Shown here in pieces: positions 61,599 through 64,000 of a DNA stretch of 64,000 nucleotides. The stretch comes from Mytilus edulis (Eukaryota > Mollusca > Bivalvia > Mytilida > Mytilidae), in contig NC_092354.1 in NCBI RefSeq assembly GCF_963676685.1, positions 14,390,746-14,454,745 on the forward strand, read 5' to 3'. The position numbers and the translations under genes were made by a program. A model generated the notes under the pieces. That model had not been told where the DNA came from. It saw nothing but the letters and a program-made list of their open reading frames with translations, and did not search any database. Every line of letters starts with the position of its first letter. The stretch's first letter is position 1.

Positions 61599-61900
61599 AT
61601 TCGTGAAACAGTTTAACATTAGTATTCACTGACTGTGATCTGCTACAATGGATATGCGTATTTGAAATATCCGAAAAGTTATTTTTAATTTATATATATC
61701 TTAAAACTTTTCGAGCATCTCATAAATTTTTCTTATCAGTAATTGTTTGATCGCGGTTTTATAAATCGTTGTCCCGATAGATATATAGAAAATGATATAA
61801 TTCATGAGAATTAAAGGCAAATTTCATCAGCATATATTTATAACCTTATAAAAAGTAAACAAGGGTTTCTCTTTCTTGTGTTACGCCTTACTTCCTCAAC
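61599..61900 (-). promoter_or_regulatory. Conserved upstream region of copy F with TATA-like box
   Basis: On the minus strand TATAAATATATGCTGATGAA lies at about 61826-61845, roughly 240 bp upstream of the ATG, in a position shared with copy C and the orphan pairs. Other shared blocks on the plus strand include GATCTGC, ATATGCGT and TAAAACTTTTCGAGCATCTC-like sequence. Confidence 0.45.
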
Positions 61901-62064
61901 TACAAGTTTGTAAATACATTGTATATATTGATTTAATAGATAGACTCATCATATATACTATATTTTTAGTTCAGTATTTCATGTTATGATACGTTATTTT
62001 AATAAGCGAATGTTTATATCGCGACCTTCTGAAATTGACTTTCATTATATTATGAAATGTAACA

Positions 62065-62160
62065 TTCCTGGGCTCTCGGTCATAAAACTTTACTCAGTAC
62101 TCCGAGTACAAATTAAGTACCAAAATCGTGCTCGAAAGTTTTATGACCGCAAGGCCTGAT
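62065..62160. repeat. Hairpin with GGTCATAAAACTTT arms
   Basis: CGGTCATAAAACTTT (62078-62092) is mirrored by AAAGTTTTATGACCG (62136-62150), with CCTGGGC and GGCCTG nearby as imperfect outer arms. Probably one end of, or a neighbour to, the MITE at 62165-62405. Confidence 0.6.
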
Positions 62161-62164
62161 ACCT

Positions 62165-62405
62165 CCCACAAAAAGTGCACAGGTTAATTAAAGAAAAATT
62201 TGATAGAAATCGTGTTTTAATGATCCTAGCTAAAAGATGTAATTATCAGTATTGGAATTTCATAGGGTTGTAAAATCGTTGACCGTGCGCACTTTTACCT
62301 TTTTTTTTAGAATGAATCGGTTCCGCACTTACTAAAAAATGTATTTCGATCAACGATATTCCACCCCAATGAATTAACAGAAAGAAGTATTTAATTCTTA
62401 AATGA
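62165..62405. mobile_element. Hairpin MITE, copy 2 (worn)
   Basis: AAAGTGCACAGGTTAATTAA, ATCCTAGCTAAAAGATGTAA, TTCATAGGGTTGTAAAATCG and TTGACCGTGCGCAC follow the order of the element at 39570-39905. The inner hairpin is degraded. Confidence 0.7.
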
Positions 62406-62954
62406 AAAGAAAAAACTTAAAAGCAACTACGTGACGATGGAAGACAATTACGTCCAACAAAACCTACGAAAACAAAGTTGACTTACTTTGAATTATAACT
62501 TACTCTAAACTTTTATTTTATTAAGCGCGCGTCTGGCGCCAATACCAAACTGCAATTCTTGTATATATGAGTTTATTTATAGATGATAAGATAACGCCCC
62601 GACATGATATCTCCTCTGACTCGGTAAATTGTTAGATCTCAGAACGGTAGACGAATGATTTCTGACTCAATCAACAAACCCTGGTAGACCCCGTTGCATC
62701 TAGTGTAAGATTATAAGATCTGCCGATGTGTGGCAGTTGATGTCTGAATCAATTCCTGATACTTCATTTTTATTTGGGGCTTTGACTTGATATAGTTTTT
62801 TTTTTAATAGAACTCAGTTACTCGATAGAACTCCTTTTGAAGACATAGACATTATTCTCCTTACACTTCAAGACTGACATGTGGCCTCTTAACAAACATG
62901 TAAAGTAGTTCACAGAAAATGGACGTCACACTTAACTCTGAAACATATGACTTT

Positions 62955-63095
62955 TCAAAATTTTGGGTTCTCAAAGCTCTTCAACTTTATACTAGTTCTA
63001 ACTGTTTTGATCTCAGCATCACTGATGAGTCTTATGTAGACGAACCTCGCGTCTGGCGTATCAAATTATATGACTGGTATCTTTGATAACTATAT
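62955..63095 (+). repeat. Dispersed GTCTGGCGT-type repeat
   Basis: TTTTGGGTTCTCAAAGCTCT, TCACTGATGAGTCTTATGTA and CCTCGCGTCTGGCGTATCAA, then ATAACTAT, align with the right part and junction of the 355-bp satellite unit. Confidence 0.75.
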
Positions 63096-63364
63096 AAATG
63101 ACACAGCAAACGGCCAAGTGCACTCTCTGTTTTTGTTAGATGCATTTCCATCTGATGTGTAAAGCCTTTTCAACTTATTGTTCATAGTTCGTTCTTATGT
63201 TGTACTGTAACACTACTGTCCTAGTTTAGGGGAGGTTTTGGATCCCGCTAACAAGTTGAACCCCGCCGCCAGATTCCGTGTGAATGTGCCTCTCCCAAGT
63301 CAGGAGCCTGTAATGAAGTGGTTATCTTTTGTTGGTGTGCTTAATATTTATCTGTCGTTAATTT

Positions 63365-63560
63365 TTTTAACACAAATTAGGCCGTTAGTTCCCTCGTTTA
63401 AATTTTTTCACATTTACCATTTCTGTGCCTTTTATAGCTGACTATACTGTATGGACTTTGCTCATTGTTGTAGACCATACGATGACCTATAGTTGTTAAT
63501 ATCTGTGTCATTTGGTCTCTTGCGGAGAGTTGTCTCATCAACACCACATCTTCTTTTTTA
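63365..63560 (+). repeat. Dispersed repeat, TTGTCTCATTGGCA family
   Basis: GCCTTTTATAGCTGACTATA, GACTTTGCTCATTGTTGTAG, GATGACCTATAGTTGTTAAT and GGTCTCTTGCGGAGAGTTGT follow in order, then CACCACATCTTC. Confidence 0.75.
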
Positions 63561-63790
63561 CAAAATAAAAAAACCCAACATGCATGACTTACAAACCAGA
63601 AGTTGCTGACTTGGAACAGTTCCTTTCTATAGAGTTCAACCTTTAATTATACATGTTATTAAACATGTATGCCATCATAATTTTTTACTTTTAAAATATC
63701 TTAATGTATTTGTTTACCGTAACTATTGTATCTGTATCTATATCGTATGTTTCTCTGCAAACTTGTATTTAGTTTTTAGAGAATAAAGTA

Positions 63791-63806
63791 TCTATCTATC
63801 TATCTA
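63791..63806. repeat. Short TATC microsatellite
   Basis: About four TATC units (ATCTATCTATCTATCTA). Confidence 0.8.
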
Positions 63807-64000
63807 CAAATAAAATGTGACAGGATTAAACATGTTTTGTGTTATCTCAACATCTTTCCCCTTATGCATCTAGCAATGTAGAATAAACTAACACACAGCA
63901 ATACGCACAGTAAAACTCAGTTAGAAAGAAGTCCGAGTCCTACGTTAGAATAGGTAACAGGGGAAACTAAGCAAAATTACAATGATGAACATAAATTTAC

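Noticed and set aside
1-64000. Possible CRISPR array, tRNA or rRNA genes
   Set aside because: No regularly spaced short repeats with unique spacers, no cloverleaf and no rRNA-like sequence seen. The only regular array is the 355-bp satellite.

Overview
The window reads as a bivalve mollusc nuclear genome, most likely a mussel (Mytilus or a close relative). It is AT-rich and gene-sparse, its introns have canonical GT-AG borders, and it is filled with short dispersed repeats. Several of these I associate with mussel genomes: the GACGAAACGCGCGTCTGGCG motif, the GTTGTCTCATTGGCAATCAT family, and the CTGACTTGGTACAG / AACCTGGTTTTATGGC family. That attribution is from memory and not from a search. 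I see no bacterial gene organisation, rRNA, tRNA or CRISPR array.

All coding sequence I can support lies on the minus strand as short exons, so most open frames in the window are chance. The main content is a tandem family of four-exon genes for small secreted proteins of the Ly6/uPAR (three-finger) type, probably GPI-anchored. Reading 5' to 3' on the minus strand the loci are: F (61598-58364), two orphan exon 1-2 pairs (49833-49198 and 44603-43968), D (39206-35672), C (25791-22693) and B (18670-13452). C and D are intact. B has a frameshift in exon 3, and F has lost the GT of its exon 1 splice donor. Every intron in the family is phase 1, so exons can be swapped between copies without breaking the frame. 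The predicted domain has eight cysteines; by eye, the pair that normally makes the loop III disulfide is missing.

The left end carries a second, unrelated family. Gene A (7581-5665) encodes a protein with about four membrane segments. A homologous first-helix exon (862-785) belongs to a second copy that runs off the left edge.

Between genes are: an exactly periodic 355-bp satellite of seven units (32266-34779) whose unit resembles many dispersed repeats here; a 5.23-kb nearly perfect tandem duplication (40318-45547 and 45548-50778) carrying the orphan exon pairs; at least four TTAA-flanked inverted-repeat elements; a candidate non-autonomous Helitron (28205-29059); and several palindromic or hairpin elements, many of them inside introns of the Ly6 genes. 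About 300 bp upstream of exon 1 is conserved in C, F and both orphan pairs and is the best promoter candidate.

The overall picture is an actively duplicating and decaying small-secreted-protein cluster, with mobile elements accompanying the rearrangements.
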